Shown piece by piece: positions 32,686 to 42,300 of a stretch of 64,000 nt of DNA. The position numbers and the translations under genes are program-made. Origin of the DNA: an uncultured Dorea sp. (GTDB taxonomy: Bacteria; Bacillota; Clostridia; Lachnospirales; Lachnospiraceae); assembly GCA_948602995.1 (NCBI GenBank), contig CAPEBR010000018.1, positions 1 to 64,000 on the forward strand, read 5' to 3'. Below the pieces are notes generated by a model. It worked only from the letters and a program-made list of their open reading frames with translations. It searched no databases and had not been told where the DNA came from. Numbering within the stretch: the stretch's first letter is position 1; every line of letters begins with the position of its first letter.

Positions 32686-34347
32686 ATGAGTATTACAGAG
32701 GTATTTACACTGTTTGGAGGACTTGGTTTCTTCCTTTATGGCATGAAGCTCATGAGTGAGGGCCTTGAGAAGGCGGCCGGTGCAAAGATGCGTGGAATTC
32801 TTGAATTCTTTACGCAGAACCGCTTTATCGGAATGGTGGTAGGAATCGTATTTACAGCGATTATCCAGTCTTCGAATGCAACTACGGTCATGGTAGTAAG
32901 CTTTGTAAACTCAGGGCTTATGACCTTGATGCAGGCAACGGGTGTAATCCTGGGCGCTAATATAGGTACGACAGTTACCGGACAGCTAATTGCATTTAAT
33001 CTGTCTGATATTGCCCCGCTTGTGGTGATTATCGGCGTGATTATGGTGATGTTCAGCAAGAAACAGAATGTAAATGTGAAGAAGATCGGGGAAGTGATTC
33101 TCGGATTCGGTATTCTTTTTATGGGTCTTAGAATTATGGGAGAGAGTATGGAAGCGGTGAAGTCGTCGCCTGCAGTACTGGAATTTTTAAGCTCCCTTAA
33201 GAGTCCGTTTTCTGCCATACTTGTGGGATTCCTGATTACAGCAGTGCTGCAGAGTTCCTCTGCTACAGTTGGTATTATCCTCCTTATGGTTTCGCAGGGG
33301 CTTCTGGCATTTACCATATGTCCGTTTATGATTCTTGGATGTAATATCGGTTCCTGCGTATCTGCCCTTGCGGCCAGCTTAAGTGGAAAGAAAGATGCAA
33401 AGCGTGCGGCGCTGATACATTTTCTCTTTAATGTAATCGGCTCTTTGATCATGTTTATTATATTAATGGTGGCATTAAAGCCGATTACAGACGGACTCAT
33501 CTATATGTCCGGAGGAAATCTGGCCCGTGCAGTCGCAAATGTACATACGCTTATGAAGGTATTCGAGGTTGCCATGCTGTTCCCGTTCATGGGATGGATT
33601 GTGAAGGCTACCTATAAGCTTGTGCCAGGGAAGGATGAGGTGCAGGAGGACGAATACGAGCTTCAGTATATTGGAAAGGGAAATATCCTTGCCCCCACAA
33701 CAGCATTTTCCAATGGTATCCATGAGATTGAGCATATGGGAAAGGTCGCCCTGTCAAATCTTGAGATTTCCATGAGGGCGCTGTGCGAGCTTGGTGAGAA
33801 GGACATTGAGGAGGTGTACAGGCGGGAGAAATATATTGACTTCCTGAACCGGAAAATCACGGACTACCTTGTGAAGGTGAATGAGATTGAACTCCCCCTT
33901 GCAGATGCACGTCTGATCGGCGGTCTGTTCCATGTGGTGAATGATATTGAGCGGATCGGCGACCATGCGGAAAACTTTGCAGACTCGGCGAAGGACCGGA
34001 TTGAACGGGGAATCGGCTTCAGTGACAAGGCGAAAAAGCAGCTTCAGGATATGACGGAAGAGGTGGTGAAGATTCTGGAATATTCTCTTGAAATGTTCAC
34101 ACACAGGGATCCGAAGCATATGCAGGATATTCTGACACTGGAGGATGACATTGACGAGAGGGAGCGGAAGCTTCAGCGTGCCCATGTAAAACGTCTGACC
34201 AAGAATAAATGTACGCCGGAGGCTGGTATGCTGTTTTCCGATACCATTTCCGGGCTGGAGCGTGTGGCGGACCATGCGACGAATATTGCATTTGCGATAA
34301 TGGATCCGGACAGCAATGAGACAGGGGACGAGGAGGACGAGGATTAA
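32686..34347 (+). CDS. Na+/phosphate cotransporter with C-terminal PhoU-like domain
   Basis: A 553-residue membrane protein of the NptA/YjbB family that couples phosphate movement to Na+. Two inverted Na_Pi_cotrans repeats carry the signature QSSNATTVMVVSF (about residue 64) and QSSSATVGIILLM (about 188). About eight to nine hydrophobic segments lie in the first 310 residues. Residues 340-540 form two helical PhoU-like repeats (NDIERIGDHAENFADSA, LERVADHATNIAFAI), which probably sense or gate. AAGGAG precedes the ATG. It starts 13 bases after ribF and may read on from that operon. Its last codons and stop lie in a tandemly duplicated 52-bp segment. Confidence 0.9.
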   Translation: MSITEVFTLFGGLGFFLYGMKLMSEGLEKAAGAKMRGILEFFTQNRFIGMVVGIVFTAIIQSSNATTVMVVSFVNSGLMTLMQATGVILGANIGTTVTGQLIAFNLSDIAPLVVIIGVIMVMFSKKQNVNVKKIGEVILGFGILFMGLRIMGESMEAVKSSPAVLEFLSSLKSPFSAILVGFLITAVLQSSSATVGIILLMVSQGLLAFTICPFMILGCNIGSCVSALAASLSGKKDAKRAALIHFLFNVIGSLIMFIILMVALKPITDGLIYMSGGNLARAVANVHTLMKVFEVAMLFPFMGWIVKATYKLVPGKDEVQEDEYELQYIGKGNILAPTTAFSNGIHEIEHMGKVALSNLEISMRALCELGEKDIEEVYRREKYIDFLNRKITDYLVKVNEIELPLADARLIGGLFHVVNDIERIGDHAENFADSAKDRIERGIGFSDKAKKQLQDMTEEVVKILEYSLEMFTHRDPKHMQDILTLEDDIDERERKLQRAHVKRLTKNKCTPEAGMLFSDTISGLERVADHATNIAFAIMDPDSNETGDEEDED

Positions 34348-34445
34348 GGCAGCTGTTTTTGACGATTACATCATTAAGATGAGGAAATAGGATGAGGATT
34401 AAGACCGCTATTTTTAACGATTACATCATTAAGATGAGGAAATAG
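34339..34445 (+). repeat. Tandem duplication of a 52-bp segment at the cotransporter 3' end
   Basis: Copies at 34339-34390 and 34394-34445 both begin GAGGATTAAG and end GATGAGGAAATAG, with four mismatches. Copy 1 includes the cotransporter stop codon; copy 2 leads to the ribosome-binding site of the next gene. Confidence 0.9.
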
Positions 34446-34463
34446 CAGGAAGGAATGGGAAAA

Positions 34464-37400
34464 ATGAGGAAAAATAGATTTTTAGCGTGGCTGCTCGTTT
34501 TCTTTATGGCAGTTCAGACAACGGGTTTCCAGGCAGCGGCACAGGAGCCGGTCAGGGAGAAAGAGAGCAGCAAAGACAGCACAAAAGAGTCCGTATCCCG
34601 GGCGGCAGAAGAACCAGAAGCGTCCATGACCGCGCAGAATATGCAGGTCGAGGCGGAGGAAGGGGATTCGTTTGGAACTCTGTTAGGAAACACACTGAAG
34701 GATTCTGCTGAAACTTCTGACAACAGTGCGGGATACCGGGTTGCGGAGCTTGAAATTGAAAATCAGGAGGCAGTTGTCAGATATCAGGCGGAAAAGGAGT
34801 GCGACCTGGTTGTGGCAGTTTACAGCGAGGACGGCTCCCAGATGTTCGGCTCCGGAACCATAAAGGCAGAGCCCGGAGCAGGCACGGTGAGGGTGATGCT
34901 CAGTGTAAAGGAATGGCCGGAATATTATCTGACGAAAGCATATCTTCTGGACGAGACCGGGCATCATGCACTGAGTGAAACATTCGTGGATGAACGGCAT
35001 ACAAAGGAGTCCGAGGATTTCTATGCGAAGACGATTCATGACCCGTCATTTGAAGGAAAAGAAGTACTGAATCTGGATGATGACGAGACGAACAATTTTG
35101 CCGTCTTTGCAGAAGGCACTGTGATTGAGGACGAGGCGGCCGGGAACGTGACCGTCCAGGATAATAAGGACGGTACCTATACGGTTTCAAATCCCACAGA
35201 GCAGATAAAGGCACTTAAAGATGGACAGGCATTTGTCTACAGAAACAAGGATGGGAGCCTTGTGATAGTTGTGGTTTCTGGAACAGTGAAGGATGACGGT
35301 GATACGGTGACGATTACGGACAATTCCGATGCTTCGTTGGAGGATGTCTTCGAATACGTGAAGATATCAGGAGAAAGTGATAAAATGGTGCCGGTTGGTG
35401 CGGCACAGGGAAATAGTGGAGATACAGATTCAAAGGCAGAGGATTCAGAGAAGGAAGTAACATCGCTTCCTATTGATTTTGGCGCAGAGGCAGAGATTAA
35501 AGGCACATTTTCCGCAGAAGGCGGAGTAGAGGTCGGTATTGATAACGGGCATCCGACAGTACATGCAAAAATTACAGGCACGATTAAGGTAGAGGGAAAG
35601 CTGTCGGCAAATGTTTCACTTAAAACGGATCTTGGGAAAATTGCAATCATCCTGCCGGATCTGCCGGGTGTCATGCTTACGTTTGTTCCAGGTATCTCTT
35701 TCAGTGCAAGCGGTTCTATTAACCTGAATGCAAGTGTAACTGCAACTACAGGTTTTGACTATAACGGTGGAAGAGAAACCCCGTTCAAAGATCTGACCAC
35801 TGGACCGGAATTTGACGGGAATCTGGATACGGAGATTGACATCTATGTCGGATTAAGCCTGACGCCATCAATAGAGGTTCTCAATGGAAAGATTGCAAAA
35901 GTATCCCTGAATATAGAGATTGGCTGCAAAGTTAATATGAAATCCCATAATGGACTTAAGAATGAGATTTATATACACGAGTGTAAATTATGCTATGCCG
36001 GAGAAGTACATGCGATTGGAAAGGTAAATGGAACGGTTACACTTCTGAACCAAAAGGATCCTTTTCGAACGAATTTTCCGGATATAGATTATAAGGTGTG
36101 CGATTTTTACTGGTCTGTGAGCAATAATAATGAACATGGGAAGGGATTCTGTCCTCATATTAAATACATAGTAAATGTAAAAGCTACTGATGAAAATGGT
36201 GCGGCAGTAGATAGTGCAAAAGTCCGGCTTCAGGATAACTCGAGGAATGTGATGGAAGAGAAACAGACATCCTCGGGAGGAGAGGTCAGGTTTGAACTTC
36301 ATCCTGGGAAGTATATGATTATCTTTACAAAAGACAGCCTGTTGGCCACACAGTCAGTGAATATCTCAAAAGATAAGGAGCTTGAAAACCATAAGCATGA
36401 CCATACGGTTGTTATGGAAGATAAAGGCTGCGGAGAGAATCTGTACTGGTCGCTGGATGACGGCGGGACACTTTCCATTATCGGAACCGGGCCGATGTTT
36501 GACTGGACATCTGGTAATGAAATACCATGGGCAAAAGACAGACAAAAAATTAAAGCACTATATATTAGCGAAGGAGTTACCTATCTTGGGGATTTTGCCT
36601 TCTATGACTGTGCCGGAGGATCAAATGAATTGAAACTTCCAGAAACATTAACTGCTATAGGAAATTATACATTTGCGAGCAGAGGTTTTTGGTATTCCAA
36701 AGGATTCACCTTTATTGGAGAGTTAGCTATTCCGGAGAATGTAACGAGTATCGGGAAAATGTGTTTTGAACGCAGTGGATGTTCGGAAAATGAAGGGGAA
36801 GAAAATGTAACAAAAGTTACCTTTGGAAACCATCTGAAGGAAATCGGTGAAGGAGCTTTTCAAGGGTTTCGATGCGAATGTGAAATAGTATTACCAGACA
36901 GTCTAGAAAACATACCGAAGGATGCTTTTTGGGGCAGTACCCTCACAGGAATTACGCTTGGGAAAGATGTAAAACTTATTGGAGAAAACGCTTTTGGAAA
37001 TTGCTCCTATCTGACCGGAGATTTAATTATTCCAGATCATGTAGTAACAATTGAGAAGAAAGCTTTTAATGACTGTACAGCTCTTAACGGCAGTCTTACG
37101 ATAGGAAAAAGTGTTGAGATGATAGGAGAGTGCGCATTTGGTGCGGAAGGGCAGTTAAGTCTTTGGAAAGGTGACCCTTTTACGGGAGAGTTGGTTATCC
37201 CTGATAGTGTAAAAATAATTGGGAATGCCGCATTTCGGGATTGTAGCAATCTGACAAGCTTGACATTAGGAAAAGGAGTTCAGGAAATCCGGGACGGTGC
37301 ATTTTCAAATTGCACGTCTTTGAAAAATAATTTAGTCATTCCAGATAGTGTTGAGATAATAGGGGAACAGGCTTTTTTACAGTGTGATTTCAACGGTCTG

Positions 37401-39626
37401 GTATTGGGAAAAGGTCTTAGGAGCATAGGGGCAGGTGCCTTTACAGATTGTAAAAATATGAAAGCGGAGCTTGAATTTCCAGAAGGATTGGAAATATTGG
37501 GTGGATTTGGCGGATGTAGCAGTCTTACAGGAAGTGTTAGCGTTCCAGATACTGTAACAGAGATTGAAACATCAGCTTTTGAAGGGTGCACAGGATTGGA
37601 TGGAAGTCTGTCATTATCCGCGCAGCTTAAAAAAATTGGTAAAGCAGCTTTTAGCGGTTGTAGTGGCTTGAAGGGGAAATTAGACATTCCGTCAACGGTA
37701 AACTTAATTGGACAAAATGCTTTTGAGGGGTGCAGCGGGTTTACAGGAGATCTCAATCTTCCAAATGGGCTTACTGCGGTTAATTACGAGGCTTTTAGTG
37801 ATTGTAGTGGCTTTACAGGAGAACTGGTAATACCCTCAAGTGTGACAACAATTAGCAATGCTGCTTTTATGGGATGTACTGGACTCACATCGCTTACTTT
37901 AAATGGAAGCCTTAAGACACTTTCGGTTCGTGCATTTAATAATTGTACAGGCCTTGCCCAAATTACATTTTTAGGGAATGCCCCACAGACATATGCGGAA
38001 GCATTTTCCGGTGTTACTGCGAATGCGTATTATCTTGATGGAAATGCTACATGGGAAGAAAGAGTGATGCAGGCACTAGGGGAAAATCTGACATGGCAGC
38101 CTATTAAGGTGTCTGCAGTTAATGCAGTCTCAGATATATTGCAGGAAAATGGGGAAAGGAAAATCACAGATACTCAGGAAGATGAGGTGTCCTATAATGA
38201 GGAGAATGAGGAGGATACACCATACAGAACCAGTGAAGAGCTTCAGAATAAAGAAGAACAAAAACAGTCTATGGTAAAAGCAGTAGGAGGTACTGCTGAG
38301 ATAGAGGAAGGAAAGCTGACTGCTGAGTTCGAAAATCTAGTACCCAATAGCACATATGTTGTTCTTGCAGTTAAAAAAGAAGATGCCGAAAACCTGGTTG
38401 ATAGCGAGAACCTTTTATATATTTCGCAGGAAAAAGCAGACGAATCAGGAGGAATATCTATTACGTGTACTCCGGTAGAAATTAGTGGATTAATGAGTAT
38501 TAAAGTGTATGGAAAAACAGACTGGGATTTGAAAAACAGTGAGGTTTTGCTTGGAAAATCATCTTATACATATACTGGAGAGGCATTTAGACCAACTGTA
38601 AAAGTGGAGTATAACGGAAAATATCTGACTTTAAATAAGGATTATACAGTTGTTTACGAGAATAATGTCAATGCCGGAACGGCAAAGGCGGTTGTAACCG
38701 GAGCAGGCAATTACCAGGGAAGTCAGACGAAAGAGTTTACGATTGAGAAGGCAGACCAGACTATTGAGTGTGCATTTTCTTCAAAGAACATCAAGGTCGG
38801 CGAAACGGTTTCCATTGGTGCAGCAGCGCCCGGAAAGCTTACCTTTACCTCATCAGACCCGGATATTGCGACCGTCACCGGGCAGGGAGCTGTCACAGGG
38901 AAGAAAGCAGGTACCGTAAGGATTACAGTCGAGGCAGAGGAGACTGAAAATTATAACAGCAGGACAAGAACCGTAAGCTTTAACGTACTAAACAACACAT
39001 CCGGCAGTTCGGGCGGAAACCCGTCAAAGGATCCGGGAAAGAACCCATCGAAAGATCCAGGCCAAAATCTGCCAGGGAACAGCCAGGCAGGACGGCAGAT
39101 ACAGGTGAATAGCATTTCCCTGTCAGGAATATCAAAAAAAATTGCGGCAGGAAAAAAATTCACCCTAAAGGCAAAGGTATTGCCAGACACAGCAGGTAAT
39201 AAATCTTTGAGTTGGTCGTCCAGTAATAAAAAATATGCATCTGTGGACAGTAAAGGCATAGTGACTACGACGAAGGCAGGGAAAGGAAAGAGTGTTACCA
39301 TTACTGCCAAGGCAAATGACGGAAGCGGTAAAACGGGAAAATTTAAGATAAAAATTATGAAAGGTGTTGTCAAAAAAGTTAGGATGACCGCACCCAAAAG
39401 TGTAAAAGCAGGCAGAAAGGTAACCGTTAGGGCAAAAGTTACTGCGACAAAAGGAGCGAACAAGAAACTTAAGTACACAGTAAGCAGTAAAAAATATGCG
39501 TCTGTGAACAGCAAAGGCGTAGTGACTACGAAAAAGGCAGGAAAAGGAAAAACCATTACCGTGATTGCAAAAGCAACAGACGGAAGCAATAAGAAGGCTT
39601 CTGTGAAAATAAAGATTAAAAAGTAA
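34464..39626 (+). CDS. Giant secreted BspA-like leucine-rich-repeat protein with Big_2 domains
   Basis: A 1720-residue exported protein. The signal peptide has the core FLAWLLVFFMAVQTTGFQAAA. An acidic segment and beta-rich region occupy about 30-560. A carboxypeptidase-regulatory-like domain (about 568-645) follows. BspA-type LRR_5 repeats run from about 655 to 1190 (recurring IPDSVxxIGxxAFxxCSxLT pattern). After a charged linker comes an MBG-like domain (about 1360-1440), a Big_2 domain, a Ser/Gly/Pro/Lys linker with NPSKDPGK repeats (about 1515) and two lysine-rich Big_2 domains to the C-terminus. There is no LPXTG or membrane anchor. ATG at 34464 is preferred by spacing to AGGAAGG. A role in adhesion is inferred from BspA proteins. 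Confidence 0.88.
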   Translation: MRKNRFLAWLLVFFMAVQTTGFQAAAQEPVREKESSKDSTKESVSRAAEEPEASMTAQNMQVEAEEGDSFGTLLGNTLKDSAETSDNSAGYRVAELEIENQEAVVRYQAEKECDLVVAVYSEDGSQMFGSGTIKAEPGAGTVRVMLSVKEWPEYYLTKAYLLDETGHHALSETFVDERHTKESEDFYAKTIHDPSFEGKEVLNLDDDETNNFAVFAEGTVIEDEAAGNVTVQDNKDGTYTVSNPTEQIKALKDGQAFVYRNKDGSLVIVVVSGTVKDDGDTVTITDNSDASLEDVFEYVKISGESDKMVPVGAAQGNSGDTDSKAEDSEKEVTSLPIDFGAEAEIKGTFSAEGGVEVGIDNGHPTVHAKITGTIKVEGKLSANVSLKTDLGKIAIILPDLPGVMLTFVPGISFSASGSINLNASVTATTGFDYNGGRETPFKDLTTGPEFDGNLDTEIDIYVGLSLTPSIEVLNGKIAKVSLNIEIGCKVNMKSHNGLKNEIYIHECKLCYAGEVHAIGKVNGTVTLLNQKDPFRTNFPDIDYKVCDFYWSVSNNNEHGKGFCPHIKYIVNVKATDENGAAVDSAKVRLQDNSRNVMEEKQTSSGGEVRFELHPGKYMIIFTKDSLLATQSVNISKDKELENHKHDHTVVMEDKGCGENLYWSLDDGGTLSIIGTGPMFDWTSGNEIPWAKDRQKIKALYISEGVTYLGDFAFYDCAGGSNELKLPETLTAIGNYTFASRGFWYSKGFTFIGELAIPENVTSIGKMCFERSGCSENEGEENVTKVTFGNHLKEIGEGAFQGFRCECEIVLPDSLENIPKDAFWGSTLTGITLGKDVKLIGENAFGNCSYLTGDLIIPDHVVTIEKKAFNDCTALNGSLTIGKSVEMIGECAFGAEGQLSLWKGDPFTGELVIPDSVKIIGNAAFRDCSNLTSLTLGKGVQEIRDGAFSNCTSLKNNLVIPDSVEIIGEQAFLQCDFNGLVLGKGLRSIGAGAFTDCKNMKAELEFPEGLEILGGFGGCSSLTGSVSVPDTVTEIETSAFEGCTGLDGSLSLSAQLKKIGKAAFSGCSGLKGKLDIPSTVNLIGQNAFEGCSGFTGDLNLPNGLTAVNYEAFSDCSGFTGELVIPSSVTTISNAAFMGCTGLTSLTLNGSLKTLSVRAFNNCTGLAQITFLGNAPQTYAEAFSGVTANAYYLDGNATWEERVMQALGENLTWQPIKVSAVNAVSDILQENGERKITDTQEDEVSYNEENEEDTPYRTSEELQNKEEQKQSMVKAVGGTAEIEEGKLTAEFENLVPNSTYVVLAVKKEDAENLVDSENLLYISQEKADESGGISITCTPVEISGLMSIKVYGKTDWDLKNSEVLLGKSSYTYTGEAFRPTVKVEYNGKYLTLNKDYTVVYENNVNAGTAKAVVTGAGNYQGSQTKEFTIEKADQTIECAFSSKNIKVGETVSIGAAAPGKLTFTSSDPDIATVTGQGAVTGKKAGTVRITVEAEETENYNSRTRTVSFNVLNNTSGSSGGNPSKDPGKNPSKDPGQNLPGNSQAGRQIQVNSISLSGISKKIAAGKKFTLKAKVLPDTAGNKSLSWSSSNKKYASVDSKGIVTTTKAGKGKSVTITAKANDGSGKTGKFKIKIMKGVVKKVRMTAPKSVKAGRKVTVRAKVTATKGANKKLKYTVSSKKYASVNSKGVVTTKKAGKGKTITVIAKATDGSNKKASVKIKIKK

Positions 39627-39638
39627 GGGAGGAGAGCT

Positions 39639-41666
39639 ATGTCACGAAAAAAGATGATTGCTGTTCTGACAGCTCTGGCACTTGCGGCCAGCTCCGGCGG
39701 AGCATGGATGGCGGGTGCAGAAGCGTATGCGAAGGAACCGGAAGTTCTTTCAGAGGATGCGCAGCAGAGTGGGGAGCAGGAGGAAGTAAAGGAATCGGAG
39801 GAGACTTCTGCTGATTCAGAGGATCAGGGAATGACTTCAGAAGAGGAACTGACAGAAACACCGGCAGAATCGAAAGAGGAATCAGAAGATCCTGCGAAGG
39901 AACCAGAACGATCTGACAATGAAAATCCCGTTCAGGAGGAATACAGACAGCCCGATATCTCACAGAAAAAGGCATTTTACAATTACGACAAAATACGCGT
40001 TGCTGTTGGGGCGGAAGTTCAGGTAGATCTTCCTTATTGGATAAGTGGAAATTGCAGCTATGCGGTAGTAGATGAGACGATTGCCAAAGTGGATATGACT
40101 GGAAGGCTGACCGGAATAGCGGTCGGGGAGACAATACTGAAGGTTACCGAAGAGGACGGTGAGCTGACAGAAATCCCGATTCAGGTAGTAGATGTGACAA
40201 TTAGCAAGACTACTTATAACATCTATGTGAATGATAATATGAGTTCCTGGTACTATCCGTCAGTTAGGGTTGACGTAACCGGAATGAGTGAGGAGAGTGT
40301 TTTTAATTGTGAAAGCACGAATGACATCTGGGCATATGCTCATAAGACAGAAGGATATCTGGAAGTTTCTGCCCGGGAGAGTGGGACGATAACCGTTACA
40401 ATAGACGGAAAAACATTTACGATTACGATTAATATTGTAAAGGCTGAATTGTATGCTGACAATAGAATTAGTAAGAATTTAGGAAGCATTGTAACGTATA
40501 AGGGCAAAAAGGATACGCTCATCCTGACCATTGATGGGAAAAAGACACAGCCGAAATCCTGGGAATCCCTGGATAAATCTATTGCCACAGTGAATAGTTC
40601 TGGACAGGTAACCGGAAAGGGTCTGGGAAGAACCACGATCAGAGTATTTCTTGACGATGTAACATATGCGGATTATCTGGTGGAGTGTACCTACAAGGGC
40701 GCTTATCAGGCGGTCAGCAATGGATTTCATGATTATGAGGAAGGGGATGGAAAGGGCTACAAGATTATTAAATACAGCCAGCCCAAGAGAATGAACAAGG
40801 GATTCCGGGACTGCAGTTCCTTTGTCTACCGTTGTTATTATGACCGGTCTCTGGGAAGAAAGATTTTTGACATCGGCGCCACGGGAGGAAGCTGGGCCGC
40901 CAATGCGGCTGCACAGGCAAGGTGGCTGAAATCCCAAAAGAAGACCGTTGCGAATAAGCTTGTAGGTGTGGATAAGCTTCTGCCCGGGGATACGATGTAT
41001 ACCCAGGGAGAGGGCGGAGTAGGACAATGGAGAAAAATCCATCATGCATTTATGTATGTGGGGAACGGGTATGTTCTTACAACATATAACAGTGACGGGA
41101 AGGGAAAGACTTTGGCGCTGGTACCTTATAACTATGACGGATACAACGTTGTATATATCGGCAGACCCCTCGCATCAGACATGAAGACCAAAAGCATTTC
41201 ACTGAACAAAAAGAGCATCACAATAGGCGTAAAGGAAAAATATACCTTAAAAGCATCAAGAAAGCCAGACGATTCTACACAGGCTGTCAAGTGGTCCTCA
41301 TCCAAAAAGTCAGTAGTGACGGTTTCTTCAAAAGGAGTACTTACGGCAAAAAAGAAGGGAACCGCATATATCACGGTTAAGTCCGGAAGCTGTTCGGCAA
41401 AATGTAAGGTAGTGGTAAAATCTGCCCCGAAGAAAATTAAGCTGAATAAAAAGAAGAAAACGCTGTCAGTGAAAGGAACCTTCCAGATCAAGTATACCTT
41501 ATCAAAGGGGAGCGGTTCTGGAAAGATCAAATATACATCTTCGGATTCCAGGATAGCAGCCGTTTCTTCAAAAGGAAAAATTACAGCTAAGAAAAAAGGA
41601 AGCGCAGAGATTACAGCCACAACCTATAATGGAAAAAAGGCAAAGATGAAAGTTAAGGTAAAATAG
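39639..41666 (+). CDS. Secreted NlpC/P60-like protein with Big_2 domains
   Basis: A 675-residue exported protein. The signal peptide has the core MIAVLTALALAASSGGAWM and is followed by an acidic Glu/Ser-rich stretch (about 32-105). Big_2-like repeats occupy about 107-350. An NlpC/P60-like papain-fold domain lies at about 355-510: the Cys is in FRDCSSFVYRCYYD, the His in KIHHAFMYVGNGYVL. Two lysine-rich Big_2 domains end the protein. The expected activity is hydrolysis of peptidoglycan stem peptides, though a small-substrate amidase is possible. It starts 12 bases after the BspA-like gene, so the two form an operon. Confidence 0.85.
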   Translation: MSRKKMIAVLTALALAASSGGAWMAGAEAYAKEPEVLSEDAQQSGEQEEVKESEETSADSEDQGMTSEEELTETPAESKEESEDPAKEPERSDNENPVQEEYRQPDISQKKAFYNYDKIRVAVGAEVQVDLPYWISGNCSYAVVDETIAKVDMTGRLTGIAVGETILKVTEEDGELTEIPIQVVDVTISKTTYNIYVNDNMSSWYYPSVRVDVTGMSEESVFNCESTNDIWAYAHKTEGYLEVSARESGTITVTIDGKTFTITINIVKAELYADNRISKNLGSIVTYKGKKDTLILTIDGKKTQPKSWESLDKSIATVNSSGQVTGKGLGRTTIRVFLDDVTYADYLVECTYKGAYQAVSNGFHDYEEGDGKGYKIIKYSQPKRMNKGFRDCSSFVYRCYYDRSLGRKIFDIGATGGSWAANAAAQARWLKSQKKTVANKLVGVDKLLPGDTMYTQGEGGVGQWRKIHHAFMYVGNGYVLTTYNSDGKGKTLALVPYNYDGYNVVYIGRPLASDMKTKSISLNKKSITIGVKEKYTLKASRKPDDSTQAVKWSSSKKSVVTVSSKGVLTAKKKGTAYITVKSGSCSAKCKVVVKSAPKKIKLNKKKKTLSVKGTFQIKYTLSKGSGSGKIKYTSSDSRIAAVSSKGKITAKKKGSAEITATTYNGKKAKMKVKVK

Positions 41667-41685
41667 GGAAAATCACAAAATTTCC

Positions 41686-41714
41686 TTTACTTTGTCTAAG
41701 CCATATGCTATACT
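41686..41714 (+). promoter_or_regulatory. rpsO promoter
   Basis: TTTACT (41686-41691) and TATACT (41709-41714), 17 bases apart, about 95 bases before the ATG. Confidence 0.75.
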
Positions 41715-41719
41715 TTCCA

Positions 41720-41753
41720 AGTATGGATAGCCGGTGTTCGGTAATTGGATACT
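41720..41753 (+). promoter_or_regulatory. rpsO leader hairpin
   Basis: AGTAT (41720-41724) pairs with ATACT (41749-41753), enclosing an imperfect GCCG/CGGT stem. S15 binds its own leader in several bacteria; a match to a known S15 leader class was not tested. Confidence 0.4.
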
Positions 41754-41807
41754 CCAGCCATTACTTAATATCAGGCGTTATGATAAGATTAAAGGAGGAA
41801 ATCAAAG

Positions 41808-42074
41808 ATGATTTCAAAAGAAAGAAAAGAACAGATTATTGCAGATTACGGAAGATCAGAGGGTGACACAGGCTCACCAGAGGTACAGGTTGCGATTCTT
41901 ACAGCAAGAATCAATGACCTGACAGAGCATTTTAAGGCAAACCCGAAGGATCATCATTCAAGAAGAGGACTTCTTAAGATGGTAGGCCAGAGAAGAGGAC
42001 TTCTGGCATACCTTAAGAAGATGGATATTGAAAGATACCGTTCCCTGATTGAGAGATTAGGACTGCGTAAATAA
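41808..42074 (+). CDS. rpsO: 30S ribosomal protein S15
   Basis: Early-binding protein of the 30S central domain; 88 residues. Conserved stretches are YGRSEGDTGSPEVQVAILT and DHHSRRGLLKMVGQRRGLL. AAAGGAGG precedes the ATG. It has its own promoter and leader and precedes pnp, as is widely conserved. Confidence 0.97.
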   Translation: MISKERKEQIIADYGRSEGDTGSPEVQVAILTARINDLTEHFKANPKDHHSRRGLLKMVGQRRGLLAYLKKMDIERYRSLIERLGLRK

Positions 42075-42079
42075 TTTAT

Positions 42080-42121
42080 ATTTGGGGACGGGGCATTTTT
42101 AAAAATGCCCCGTCCCCAAAT
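42080..42121. repeat. Dispersed palindrome, copy C
   Basis: Perfect 42-bp palindrome with the shared 32-bp core flanked by ATTTG on the left and CAAAT on the right. It lies 5 bases after the rpsO stop, between rpsO and the pnp leader stem. Confidence 0.95.
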
Positions 42122-42134
42122 TAAAGACTGCAGG

Positions 42135-42224
42135 CAGAGAGACTTTACCCGAGACCACTGAAATGTGTATTTGTAATCTGGCACAAGGAAAAGTGCATAT
42201 TTCAGTAGTTTCGGAAAATCTCTG
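42135..42224 (+). promoter_or_regulatory. Long stem-loop in the pnp leader
   Basis: Bases 42149-42172 pair with 42191-42214 in a 24-bp stem with one mismatch and four G-U pairs (left arm starts CCGAGACCACTGAAAT; right arm ends ATTTCAGTAGTTTCGG). The outer CAGAGA (42135-42140) pairs with TCTCTG (42219-42224). The loop is about 18 bases. The size suits RNase III. Confidence 0.65.
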
Positions 42225-42300
42225 TCAGGCCGTTGAAAGTATAAGGTGATTACTTGGCAGGTCTGCGCAGTTACAGTATAAGTTGAAAAAGGAGAAGGAT

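Noticed and set aside
32736..33500. 254-codon minus-strand open frame opposite the Na/Pi cotransporter gene
   Set aside because: The plus-strand frame has full family motifs; the opposite frame looks like a codon-bias shadow.
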